This document shows positions 33,672-41,381 of a DNA stretch of 64,000 nt, piece by piece. The translations under genes were made by a program, and so were the position numbers. A model generated the notes under the pieces. It did not search any database, had not been told where the DNA came from, and saw only the letters and a program-made list of their open reading frames with translations. How positions within the stretch are numbered: position 1 is the stretch's first letter; every line of letters begins with the position of its first letter. This stretch comes from G020348185 sp964525045 (lineage in GTDB: Bacteria > Nitrospirota > Nitrospiria > Nitrospirales > UBA8639): NCBI GenBank assembly GCA_964525045.1, contig CAZGFD010000019.1, forward strand, positions 5,879 through 69,878, in the 5' to 3' direction.

Positions 33672-35243
33672 TTATGCTGACTTATGCGTATACAATGTCT
33701 GATCGGATTTCACCCGTTCCTCATACTGCACAATGGACTCAACCAACGCAGGAATCGTGTTTTGAGATGCCACCAATCCCACAGGAATTCCGTGCTCCTG
33801 AACTGTTTGAGCGGTGATAGGCCCAATACAGGCGACCGTTGATCCTTCAATCATGGTGTGGAGTTCTTCACGACTTTCAAATAATTGACAAAAATTACGA
33901 ACGGTTGAAGAACTGGCAAACGTCAGGTAGTGAATTTGACGCTTGAGGAGACGATCTTTTAACTCTTGGACCTGAGCTTTAGGGGAAACGGCTCGATACG
34001 CCGTTACCACACGGACCTCAGCGCCCAAGACTCTCAGCTGGTCAGGGAGAAGGTCTCGAGCCACTTTCGCACGGGGGATAAGAACGCGTTGGCCCTTGAC
34101 TCCTTGTTCTTTCATCAGTTCAATGAGGCCTTCGGCCTGGTATATGGCCGGAATGTAATCCGCTTGGATACCGTAGCCTTCCATTTTTTTAGCCGTCCCC
34201 GGCCCAATACAACAGACACGCAATCCTGCCAACCGCCTGGTATCATAGTGGTTGACGCGAAGCCGTTCCATAAATGCCCACACTCCGTTGACACTCGTCA
34301 GGACCAGCCACTGATATGTTGGTAAATCTTTCACCGCCTGGTCCAATTCCTCCCAACTGTCAGGAGGAACAATTTCTAATGTCGGGCATTCAAAAGGCTC
34401 CCCACCATAGGCTGTGAGCAAGTTCGAAAGGGCGGGAGCCTGCTCCCGCGGTCGGGTTACCAACACACATTTCCCGAACAGGGGACGAGTTTCGAACCAA
34501 TTGAGCCGATCCCGAAGGGCCACAACCGCTCCAACCACGATCACAGTGGGAGGGTCCATAGCCTCCCTGCGTGCTCGCTCGACAATATCTACCAGGGTGC
34601 CAATGAGGGTACGTTGCCGAGGGTAGGTTCCCCAACGGATGAGGGCCACCGGTGTTTGGGGATCTTTCCCTTCCTGAATAAGTCTCTCAACGATATGGGG
34701 TAAATTTTTCATTCCCATCAAAAAGACAAGGGTTCCCTCTGAAGATGCGAGTCGAGGCCACTCCAGGGCACTCTCGGCTTTGGTCGGATCTTCGTGGCCC
34801 GTCACAAACGCTACAGTCGAAGCTAACGTTCGATGGGTGACCGGAATTCCGGCATAAGCCGGAACAGCCACCGCTGATGTCACCCCCGGAACGACTTCAT
34901 AGGCCAATCCGGCCTCGGCTATGACTTCAGCTTCCTCCCCCCCACGGCCAAAAACGAAGGGATCTCCCCCTTTTAACCGGACCACACATTTTCCCTCACG
35001 AGCTTTGGCAATAAGGATTTGATTGATTTCTTCTTGACCAGAATAATAGCCACGTCCTTTTCGACCCACATAGATTCTCTCTGCATGGAGAGGGGCATAG
35101 TCTAATAACATCGGATTCGCAAGGTGATCATATAAGACGACATCAGCCTGTTCGAGGCAATCCTTTCCCTTCAGGGTAAGAAGACCTGGATCACCCGGAC
35201 CGGCACCAACTAAAAACACTTTCCCTGAACGTGTTTGTGTCAT
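33672..35243 (-). CDS. fused uroporphyrinogen-III C-methyltransferase / uroporphyrinogen-III synthase
   Basis: A bifunctional enzyme of about 523 residues. The N-terminal half (1-245) is a SAM-dependent SUMT: VFLVGAGPGDPGLLTLKG, VRLKGGDPFVFGRGGEE, VVPGVTSAVAVPAYAGIPVTHR. The C-terminal half (about 255-515) is a HemD-like uroporphyrinogen-III synthase, with LVTRPREQAPALSNLL and LTFASSSTVRNF. It makes uroporphyrinogen III and diverts part of it to precorrin-2 for siroheme or cobalamin. The ATG at 35243 is preferred over an upstream TTG. Lies between hemC and hemB, as expected. Confidence 0.93.
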   Translation of the reverse strand: MTQTRSGKVFLVGAGPGDPGLLTLKGKDCLEQADVVLYDHLANPMLLDYAPLHAERIYVGRKGRGYYSGQEEINQILIAKAREGKCVVRLKGGDPFVFGRGGEEAEVIAEAGLAYEVVPGVTSAVAVPAYAGIPVTHRTLASTVAFVTGHEDPTKAESALEWPRLASSEGTLVFLMGMKNLPHIVERLIQEGKDPQTPVALIRWGTYPRQRTLIGTLVDIVERARREAMDPPTVIVVGAVVALRDRLNWFETRPLFGKCVLVTRPREQAPALSNLLTAYGGEPFECPTLEIVPPDSWEELDQAVKDLPTYQWLVLTSVNGVWAFMERLRVNHYDTRRLAGLRVCCIGPGTAKKMEGYGIQADYIPAIYQAEGLIELMKEQGVKGQRVLIPRAKVARDLLPDQLRVLGAEVRVVTAYRAVSPKAQVQELKDRLLKRQIHYLTFASSSTVRNFCQLFESREELHTMIEGSTVACIGPITAQTVQEHGIPVGLVASQNTIPALVESIVQYEERVKSDQTLYTHKSA

Positions 35244-35283
35244 AAATCCCAACTAAATTAAATCTATTGACTTCTCTCAAAAA

Positions 35284-35404
35284 ATATCCAATATCGAACA
35301 AGGAATTTCGAATCATGAAGTGTAGGGTGGGCATCGCCCACCATTCGAAAAACCCTCTTTCCTTCGATATTCATAATTCCTTGTTGGATATTCGATATTC
35401 TCCT
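35284..35404. repeat. heptad repeat element, ATATCGA family, two arms plus inner GC hairpin
   Basis: The left arm reads ATATCCA, ATATCGA, ACAAGGA, ATTTCGA, ATCATGA; the right arm reads TTCGATA, TTCATAA, TTCCTTG, TTGGATA, TTCGATA, TTCTCCT. The arms are approximate reverse complements, so ACAAGGA faces TTCCTTG. Between them sits a perfect GGTGGGC/GCCCACC hairpin. It lies between hemC and cobA-hemD and would split their mRNA by a long hairpin. Confidence 0.85.
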
Positions 35405-35483
35405 GTCCCAAAACCCGTTTTGAAAAAATAAGGGATGGGCACTGCCCCTTTTTCAAATAACCCTTCCGCACTCTATGGTAACG

Positions 35484-36431
35484 TCACGGTTTTCCATAAA
35501 TCTCATCTAAGATCGGTCGACCGCCGGCAGCTAATAAACGATCTGCCAATTCGACCCCTATTCTTTCCGAATCGTCCGTTGCCCCTGAAAGTGTCTCCCG
35601 GACGTACCGCTGTCCATCAACACTGGCAATGAGCCCATCCAGGGTGAGCCGGTCACCTTCGACCACCGCGTGGCCGGCTATGGGAACTTGGCACCCCCCC
35701 TCAAGACGAGCTAAAAACGCACGTTCAGCATTGACGCCGACCCGGGTCTGCCTATGTTCCAGATTGGCCACGAATTCCTTGACCATTCCATCTTCACGAC
35801 GTCCCTCAATTCCTAATGCCCCCTGTCCTATCGCGGGAAGACTGATATGTGCCGGAAGATATTCGGTGACCTCTTCCGTCCATCCCATTCGCCTCAGTCC
35901 GGCCGCTGCCAACACCACGGCATCATAGGCACCTTCACGAACCTTTCTGAGCCGCGTATCCAAATTACCTCGAAGCATGTGAATGTGGAAATCACGTCGG
36001 TGATACAACAATTGAGCTTGTCGACGTAAACTACTGGTTCCAATTCGCGCGCCCTTCTTCAATTTTTCCAACGGAAGACCTTCCCAGCTCACAAGAGCAT
36101 CACGGGGATCTTCTCGTTCCGGAACGCAGACAATTTCGAGATCATCCGGAAGCACAGACGGGACATCCTTCATACTATGGACGGCCAAGTCAATTTCGCC
36201 TCTTATTAAGGCCTCTTCAATTTCTTTGACAAATAATCCCTTCCCTCCAATTTTAGCCAGGGGGACATCTAAAATTTTATCCCCACTGGTTTGAATGCGT
36301 CGAAGGGTAATTTCTATTTCTGGATCAAGAGCTTTTAGTTGACTTTGAACCCATTCTGATTGCCAGATCGCTAATCGGCTCCCCCTCGTCCCAATGACCA
36401 GTGATTTCCGTTCTCCCGTCCCTTTAGGCAC
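35484..36431 (-). CDS. hemC: hydroxymethylbilane synthase (porphobilinogen deaminase)
   Basis: Polymerises four porphobilinogens into hydroxymethylbilane. Visible signatures are VIGTRGSRLAIWQ at the start, IQTSGDKILDVPLAKIGGKGLFVKE, DLAVHSMKDVPS, and the dipyrromethane-cofactor Cys in LEGGCQVPIAGHA. Length is 315 residues. It follows hemA after a 145-nt gap that contains a GTTTCAG-type heptad tract, and precedes cobA-hemD. Confidence 0.97.
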   Translation of the reverse strand: MPKGTGERKSLVIGTRGSRLAIWQSEWVQSQLKALDPEIEITLRRIQTSGDKILDVPLAKIGGKGLFVKEIEEALIRGEIDLAVHSMKDVPSVLPDDLEIVCVPEREDPRDALVSWEGLPLEKLKKGARIGTSSLRRQAQLLYHRRDFHIHMLRGNLDTRLRKVREGAYDAVVLAAAGLRRMGWTEEVTEYLPAHISLPAIGQGALGIEGRREDGMVKEFVANLEHRQTRVGVNAERAFLARLEGGCQVPIAGHAVVEGDRLTLDGLIASVDGQRYVRETLSGATDDSERIGVELADRLLAAGGRPILDEIYGKP

Positions 36432-36498
36432 TCATCATTCTCCTCACCATCCAATTCGAACTCTAGACCATTGAGCTTAAAGCCTTTAGATTCTTCCC

Positions 36499-36573
36499 CT
36501 GAAACATGAAACCTGCAACCTGAAACTTGTTTTTTCCCGAAACTCGAAACCCGAATCCTGAAACTTGAAACGT
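36499..36573. repeat. heptad repeat tract, GTTTCAG family (two blocks, same orientation)
   Basis: First block CTGAAAC, ATGAAAC, CTGCAAC, CTGAAAC; second block CCGAAAC, TCGAAAC, CCGAATC, CTGAAAC, TTGAAAC. The blocks are separated by a short T-rich spacer and end 3 nt from the hemA stop codon. Both blocks run in the same orientation, unlike the hairpin-forming copies. Confidence 0.85.
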
Positions 36574-36576
36574 TCG

Positions 36577-37983
36577 TCAAGGATTTTTCGGACTTTCTCC
36601 CTCATCTTTTGCCGGATCTGATTCGACAACTTCTGAAAGATCACAGCCAATACCGTCCTGTTCACGGTTCGAATCTTGTTCTTGATAGAGAAGTTCCAAG
36701 TCACTGATCAAGCTCGTGTCAGGAAGGTCAAAAAATCGTCGGGCGACCTCAATAAAGGCAAATCCGTTATTGGATTGAGCCTCTGATTTAAGAGTCACCA
36801 GAGGACCGTGCAAGAGTTTATTGACTATCGCCGACGCGAGTCCCTCAACCGCTTGGCGTTCTTTCGTGCTGAGATTCCCTAGGCGAGTCAGGGCCTTTTC
36901 CACTTCTGAGCGTTTAATTTCATCAGCTCGTTTTCGAAGGGCCACAATGGTTGGCTTGGCTTCAAGACCTCGTACCCATGATTGCATAATGGTGACTTCT
37001 TCCGTCACCATATCTTCAGCCTTATCCGCTTCTTTTCGACGCTCCTCCTGATTTTGACCAACATGACTTTTTAAGTCATCGATATCAAACAAAAAGGCGT
37101 TATCCACATCCTTCACCGCCGGATCAATATTACGGGGAACCGAAATATCGATTAAAAACATAGGACGATTCATCCGTTCTTGAATCGATCGCTGGACATC
37201 CTCGCTCAAAATGACATATTGGGATGCCCCAGTCGCACATAGGACAATATCGGCCTTTGGCAAAATGCGCGGAAATTCGTCAAATGAAATCGCAGATCCC
37301 CCAAATCGTTCGGCCAAATCTTCCGCACGCTGGCTGTTTCTCGTTGTCAGAAACACCTGTTTGACCCCATGATTGACCAAATGGTGAGCGGCTAACTTTC
37401 CCATTTCTCCTGCACCGACCAACAAAACGGTTTTCTCGGCCAGATTGGAAAATACCTTCTTGGCCAATTCAACCGCAGCGTAACTGATTGAGACCGCATA
37501 TTCGGCAATTCGGGTTTTTGTCCGAACCCCTTTTCCAACCGAAATAGCTTTTTTCACTAGTTTATTAAGAATCACCCCGCTTGTTCGGTGCGCAAGAGTT
37601 AATTCAAAGGCATCTTTGACCTGACCAAGAATTTGAGGTTCCCCAATCACCATGGAATCCAGACTGGTCGCCACACGAAACAAATGCCGAATCGCATGTT
37701 CATCCGCGTAGCGATACAAATGAGGAAACAGATGCTCCGCGGATACTGCCAGATGGGTCGAGACTAAAAAGTCCTGGACATGAGTAAAGCCCGCATCAGG
37801 GTCCTCAACGACCGCATAAACCTCGACACGATTACAGGTCGCCAGGAACATCCCTTCTTTGACACTTGGGTAGCTCAAAAGCCGGGTTAAGGCTTCTCCC
37901 ATGCGACTTTCCGGAATCGCCAGGAGCTCGCGTAATTCAACAGGAGCGGTCTTGTGGCTAAGGCCAACCACAATAATATTCAT
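36577..37983 (-). CDS. hemA: glutamyl-tRNA reductase
   Basis: First enzyme of C5-pathway tetrapyrrole synthesis: reduces glutamyl-tRNA to glutamate-1-semialdehyde. It opens MNIIVVGLSHKTAPVELRE and has the catalytic Cys in FLATCNRVEVYAV near residue 50. The NADPH-binding domain has VLLVGAGEMGKLAAHHL. Start ATG 37983 overlaps the ccsA stop by 4 nt (ATGA), while the longer upstream ORF merely reads into ccsA. Length about 468, with an unusually long acidic tail (SEVVESDPAKDEGES). Confidence 0.97.
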   Translation of the reverse strand: MNIIVVGLSHKTAPVELRELLAIPESRMGEALTRLLSYPSVKEGMFLATCNRVEVYAVVEDPDAGFTHVQDFLVSTHLAVSAEHLFPHLYRYADEHAIRHLFRVATSLDSMVIGEPQILGQVKDAFELTLAHRTSGVILNKLVKKAISVGKGVRTKTRIAEYAVSISYAAVELAKKVFSNLAEKTVLLVGAGEMGKLAAHHLVNHGVKQVFLTTRNSQRAEDLAERFGGSAISFDEFPRILPKADIVLCATGASQYVILSEDVQRSIQERMNRPMFLIDISVPRNIDPAVKDVDNAFLFDIDDLKSHVGQNQEERRKEADKAEDMVTEEVTIMQSWVRGLEAKPTIVALRKRADEIKRSEVEKALTRLGNLSTKERQAVEGLASAIVNKLLHGPLVTLKSEAQSNNGFAFIEVARRFFDLPDTSLISDLELLYQEQDSNREQDGIGCDLSEVVESDPAKDEGESPKNP

Positions 37984-38789
37984 AAGATCCCCAATGGACC
38001 GTGATTCTTTAAGAGGACACCGACAAACGTGAGTATCACGCCGGCAAAACCCACGATGGTCAGATAGGCGGCCTTTTTTGCCCGCCAACCGACCGTTACT
38101 CGGCCCAGCAGTACCGCAAAATAAAAGATCCACGTGACTAACGCCAATATTTGCTCCGGATTCCAACTAAGATACGTGCCTAAGGTCAATTGTGCAGATA
38201 ACGCCCCTGTCAGAATACCTAACGTGAGAAAGGGAAAGCCGAGCAGAATGGAGCGTTGATTTAGGGAGTCTAAAGAGTCAAGGGGGGGGAGTTTGGAATA
38301 TAAGACATTGAACTGTTTAGATTTCAACAGACGATCCTGCATGACATACATCAGGCCGGCAACGAATGCGACGGCAAATCCTACAGCCCCGAGCATGCTC
38401 AAAATGACATGGACCCAGATAGTCCGAAAGAAGGGGTGAAGATCTTGGGTTTCGGCCGGCGCGATGCTTGCTGAGATAAGGGACAAAAATGCCAGTGGGA
38501 GAATAAACGCTCCCAGGACCTTCAACCCTCGCTTCAAGGCCACGCCAAGAAACACTAACACCAAGGCCCATGCAAAAAATGACATGGCTCCCTTAAACGT
38601 CATGATTGGCACGTCGTCAACCATCACAACCGCAATAAGAAGCGCAAAGGTGTGGAACGCACATCCTATTCCCGCGATGATGAGGGCCCATTTGGATAGG
38701 ACCTCCGACCGACGTAATAGGTAGATGAGAAACAACACCGTTCCCCCAAAGTAGAGGGCCATTGTCACCTGAAATAAGATTCCCGTCAT
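37980..38789 (-). CDS. cytochrome c assembly (CcsA/HemX-type) membrane protein
   Basis: A 269-residue protein with about eight membrane helices, of the CcmC/CcsA/HemX superfamily. The family's Trp-rich heme-handling loop appears in a degenerate form near the C-terminus (LGTYLSWNPEQI), rather than WGxxWxWDP. It overlaps hemA by 4 nt, the position of HemX, a protein that in Bacillus limits HemA levels. CcsA-type heme delivery for cytochrome c maturation is the alternative, and the several c-type cytochromes here would need such a pathway. I cannot choose between the two roles. Confidence 0.82.
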   Translation of the reverse strand: MTGILFQVTMALYFGGTVLFLIYLLRRSEVLSKWALIIAGIGCAFHTFALLIAVVMVDDVPIMTFKGAMSFFAWALVLVFLGVALKRGLKVLGAFILPLAFLSLISASIAPAETQDLHPFFRTIWVHVILSMLGAVGFAVAFVAGLMYVMQDRLLKSKQFNVLYSKLPPLDSLDSLNQRSILLGFPFLTLGILTGALSAQLTLGTYLSWNPEQILALVTWIFYFAVLLGRVTVGWRAKKAAYLTIVGFAGVILTFVGVLLKNHGPLGIL

Positions 38790-38856
38790 TGAATCTTTCT
38801 CTATAAAATTAGAAGCTTATGTCGTGACCCACCTGAGGCATACATACCCACGATGG

Positions 38857-38885
38857 AGTATAGACGCGGTCCAAATAGAGGTCAA
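38857..38885 (-). promoter_or_regulatory. sigma70-type promoter of the heme supercluster
   Basis: On the minus strand, TTGACC (38880-38885) is followed after exactly 17 nt by TATACT (38857-38862). The predicted start is about 60 nt before the ccsA-like gene. It is the best promoter match upstream of the minus-strand cluster that runs to glmM. Confidence 0.65.
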
Positions 38886-39014
38886 GGAATTCGACAGACT
38901 GGTACAGGGGGCCGGGATTACACCCCCGGAATCATTGAACTTTGACCATAAAACTTGTTAGGGAGGATATGATCAGAATAATTGGCTTAATCTTCTTTGG
39001 GAAAGACTGCGACC

Positions 39015-39728
39015 ATGGGTGGGACATTGTTTATTGTCAGCACGCCAATTGGGAATTTGGAAGATATCACCTTCCGAGCCATTCGAACCCTCAAAGAGGC
39101 GACCACTATCGCTGCTGAGGATACGAGACGAACCAAAAAACTCTGTACGCATTATGGTATCGGAACCCCCCTGACCAGTTATCATGACTTCAATAAAGAA
39201 GAAAAAACGCCGGTTTTCCTTCAACGCCTCCAAGAAGGGAATCACATCGCCCTCGTTTCCGACGCAGGCACCCCCTTAATTTCCGATCCGGGATTTTATT
39301 TAGTCAGACAGGCCATCGCTGCCAAGATTCCTATTGTGCCAATCCCCGGACCTTCTGCAGTGCTGGCCGCGTTGGTCGCTTCCGGCTTTCCTACAGATGC
39401 TTTCACATTTGATGGATTTGTCCCTCGAAAATCGGGGGCGAGGCTTCAACTTTTCAAGCGATTGGACGATGAGGGACGAACCACTATCCTTTTTGAGACG
39501 CCACATCGGCTCCGATCAACCCTTGAGGCCCTTCGAGAAACGGTTGGCGATCGAATCCTCGGGATCGCGAGGGAATTAACGAAACTCCATGAGGAAATTT
39601 TGCGTGGAACGGCTGACGAAATTCTTCAATCCGGTCTGGCACAGCGGATTAAAGGTGAAGTCACAATCATTATTGAGGGAAAACCTGGAAAAAAACGGAA
39701 GGCTTCACGATCTCAGTCGAGGGATTGA
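39015..39728 (+). CDS. rsmI: 16S rRNA (cytidine-1402 2'-O)-methyltransferase
   Basis: SAM-dependent tetrapyrrole-methylase-fold enzyme that methylates C1402 in the ribosomal P site. Signatures: LFIVSTPIGNLEDITFRA, TIAAEDTRRTKKL, VSDAGTPLISDPGF and PIPGPSAVLAALVASGFP. I chose ATG 39015 (MGGTLFIV) because the family starts there; an in-frame TTG lies 18 nt upstream. About 237 residues. It is divergent from the heme cluster and converges on the TusA-like gene with a 16-nt overlap at the 3' ends. Confidence 0.95.
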   Translation: MGGTLFIVSTPIGNLEDITFRAIRTLKEATTIAAEDTRRTKKLCTHYGIGTPLTSYHDFNKEEKTPVFLQRLQEGNHIALVSDAGTPLISDPGFYLVRQAIAAKIPIVPIPGPSAVLAALVASGFPTDAFTFDGFVPRKSGARLQLFKRLDDEGRTTILFETPHRLRSTLEALRETVGDRILGIARELTKLHEEILRGTADEILQSGLAQRIKGEVTIIIEGKPGKKRKASRSQSRD

Positions 39729-40000
39729 TGATCCTCTTGCTTTCGAATAAAGATTCGAAAAGCACCTTCAAAGGGTTCCTGTCCGAGAACAACATGTCCT
39801 TCGTTTCGAATACTCTGAGGAACATTTCGAATGGGATCTCCTTCATCTAATACGACTGCCAAGACTTCGCCAGAAACCATCCCTTCCAGCTTCAGTTTGG
39901 TCTTCACAAAATTATACGGGCAAATAACCCCGCGGAGATCCATTTCCTCCAGAACTTGAAATCCTCCAGAGGAAATTTCCCTGTTCTCGGATTCATCCAT
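39713..40000 (-). CDS. TusA/SirA-family sulfur carrier-like protein
   Basis: About 95 residues with a TusA fold: EMDLRGVICPYNFVKTKLKL carries the conserved CP pair, and GEVLAVVLDEGDPIRNVPQS the second strand-loop block. TusA proteins relay persulfide sulfur for tRNA thiolation or sulfur oxidation. The Cys in VICPYN is the probable sulfur carrier. I chose ATG 40000; an upstream start would put the N-terminus inside a heptad tract. Role in this cell is open. Confidence 0.8.
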   Translation of the reverse strand: MDESENREISSGGFQVLEEMDLRGVICPYNFVKTKLKLEGMVSGEVLAVVLDEGDPIRNVPQSIRNEGHVVLGQEPFEGAFRIFIRKQEDHQSLD

Positions 40001-40011
40001 TTTCAGAAAGA

Positions 40012-40108
40012 TTTCAGATTTCAAATCTCAGATCTCAAAATTAGGATTTCAGATCTCACATTTCAGATCTTAATTCTGAGATTTGAGATTTGAAATATGA
40101 GATTTCAG
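40012..40108. repeat. heptad repeat element, TCTCAGA family, orientation switch
   Basis: Strict 7-nt phase over about 14 units: TTTCAGA, TTTCAAA, TCTCAGA, TCTCAAA, ATTAGGA, TTTCAGA, TCTCACA, TTTCAGA, TCTTAAT, TCTGAGA, TTTGAGA, TTTGAAA, TATGAGA, TTTCAGG. The change from TCTCA to TGAGA types halfway makes a foldable hairpin. It lies immediately upstream of the TusA-like start. Confidence 0.88.
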
Positions 40109-40147
40109 GTAACCTTGAAACATTGTAGTTAATACCTGAATTCATAG

Positions 40148-40188
40148 AAAAAGAGCGTACTGGAATTAACATCACCAGCACGCTCTTT
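40148..40188 (-). terminator. intrinsic terminator of the secreted 254-aa protein gene
   Basis: On the minus strand, AAAGAGCGTGCTGG pairs with CCAGTACGCTCTTT (one mismatch) around a short loop, followed by T residues. It lies about 30 nt after the stop of the secreted protein gene and could also work on the other strand. Confidence 0.7.
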
Positions 40189-40219
40189 ATACTTAAGCCC
40201 TCCAACAGGAATTGATGTA

Positions 40220-40984
40220 TTACTGAATCGTTCCCTTATTGAAGTTCTTGCGATCATCTCCGTAATCTGTAGCAATGGTCTTATCAGTCCGGCCATTCAC
40301 CGTATCCGGCTGAGGGGCACATTGCCAACATGGAGCTGCTCCGGTCATGGTACCAACGCTGGTTGTTATTCCTGAATTTACCACACCAGGTTGAATTCCC
40401 CCTTCGGGTACGCCCGTATAACTCCCCCCGGTTGCAGGTAAGGCCGCGGCATTGGTCGGATCGGGTCGTTGGCCCAACCCACCGCCAAAATTAGGATTGT
40501 TCTCACCGCCTAATAATTGGCTTCCCTCTAACACGTAAACGGTTCTCACCATCTTGCGTCCAGTGCCAAAAGGATGCTGAGGAGTGGTTTCATCTTGAAC
40601 GGCTACGGCAACATAATCACCCCTCGTCACCGCCTTCAAATTCTCCATATTGGTTTGACCATCAAAATAGAAAGTCTGTAAATTGAGTCCCCCTCTAAGC
40701 GTCTGCCTCTCATCTTGGGAACTTCCTCCCATCTGGATGAGGAGTTGTCCCATGGCATTATTTATGGCCACTACCTCTCCTTGAACGGTGGAAGTCTCAA
40801 GAAAATTATCGATGTACCGCCCCATATCACCCGCATCCATAACCCGAGACCTGTCTCCCACGCCTTGTGACTCTCCAACGCCTGTGCCAAATCCTACATG
40901 CTGCGGCGCCCGCTCCTGCGCCACGGCCACGCCCACTGAGGCTGCAAGAATAATGGCTGTTCCGAAATACCCTACCTTCCTCAT
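40220..40984 (-). CDS. secreted Gly/Asn-rich protein of unknown function
   Basis: 254 residues with a signal peptide (MRKVGYFGTAIILAASVGVAVAQ). The middle (about 55-150) has alternating strands: VQGEVVAINNAMGQLLIQMG, LQTFYFDGQTNMENLKAVTRGDYVAVAV, KMVRTVYVLEG, suggesting an OB-like beta barrel. The C-terminal third is low complexity, Gly/Pro/Thr rich, with one CWQC pair. I do not recognise a family. It stands alone with its own terminator, next to tRNA-Leu. Confidence 0.65.
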   Translation of the reverse strand: MRKVGYFGTAIILAASVGVAVAQERAPQHVGFGTGVGESQGVGDRSRVMDAGDMGRYIDNFLETSTVQGEVVAINNAMGQLLIQMGGSSQDERQTLRGGLNLQTFYFDGQTNMENLKAVTRGDYVAVAVQDETTPQHPFGTGRKMVRTVYVLEGSQLLGGENNPNFGGGLGQRPDPTNAAALPATGGSYTGVPEGGIQPGVVNSGITTSVGTMTGAAPCWQCAPQPDTVNGRTDKTIATDYGDDRKNFNKGTIQ

Positions 40985-41179
40985 GTGGCTCCTCCTTGGA
41001 AGTGTGAGTTAATAATCAAAAAAATGATAATTGACCAAATTTAGATTTCTTTCCTAGTTAAGGGGACTCAAATATAGTCAACTAGGCCGGTCGTGTCAAG
41101 TAAAATCCTTGTTTGTTCTTTCAAATCTAGAAAATATTAACACCTGGCAAACTCGCAAAACAATGACCTTGTCTTACTT

Positions 41180-41267
<88 letters not shown>

Positions 41268-41284
41268 AGGATGATAAGGTTGGA

Positions 41285-41313
41285 TTACTACCATGATCCC
41301 AGGGTTAGGTCAA
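41285..41313 (-). promoter_or_regulatory. possible promoter of tRNA-Leu
   Basis: On the minus strand, TTGACC (41308-41313) lies 17 nt before a weak TAGTAA (41285-41290), placing a start about 10 nt before the tRNA. The -35 and spacing are good and the -10 is poor. Confidence 0.35.
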
Positions 41314-41381
41314 TGAGCAATAAGATGTTGATATCGCGAATTTTTTCACCATCCTTAGAGAATTATAACATTGACCTCAAT

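Noticed and set aside
37984..38166. Longer hemA start at 38166
   Set aside because: It reads out of frame through ccsA; the ATGA overlap and MNIIVVGLSHKTAP start at 37983 match the family.
38969..39015. ATG with a strong GGGAGG site just upstream of rsmI, in another frame
   Set aside because: The ORF overlaps rsmI out of frame, has no recognisable content and no BCAA or other leader signature; probably chance.
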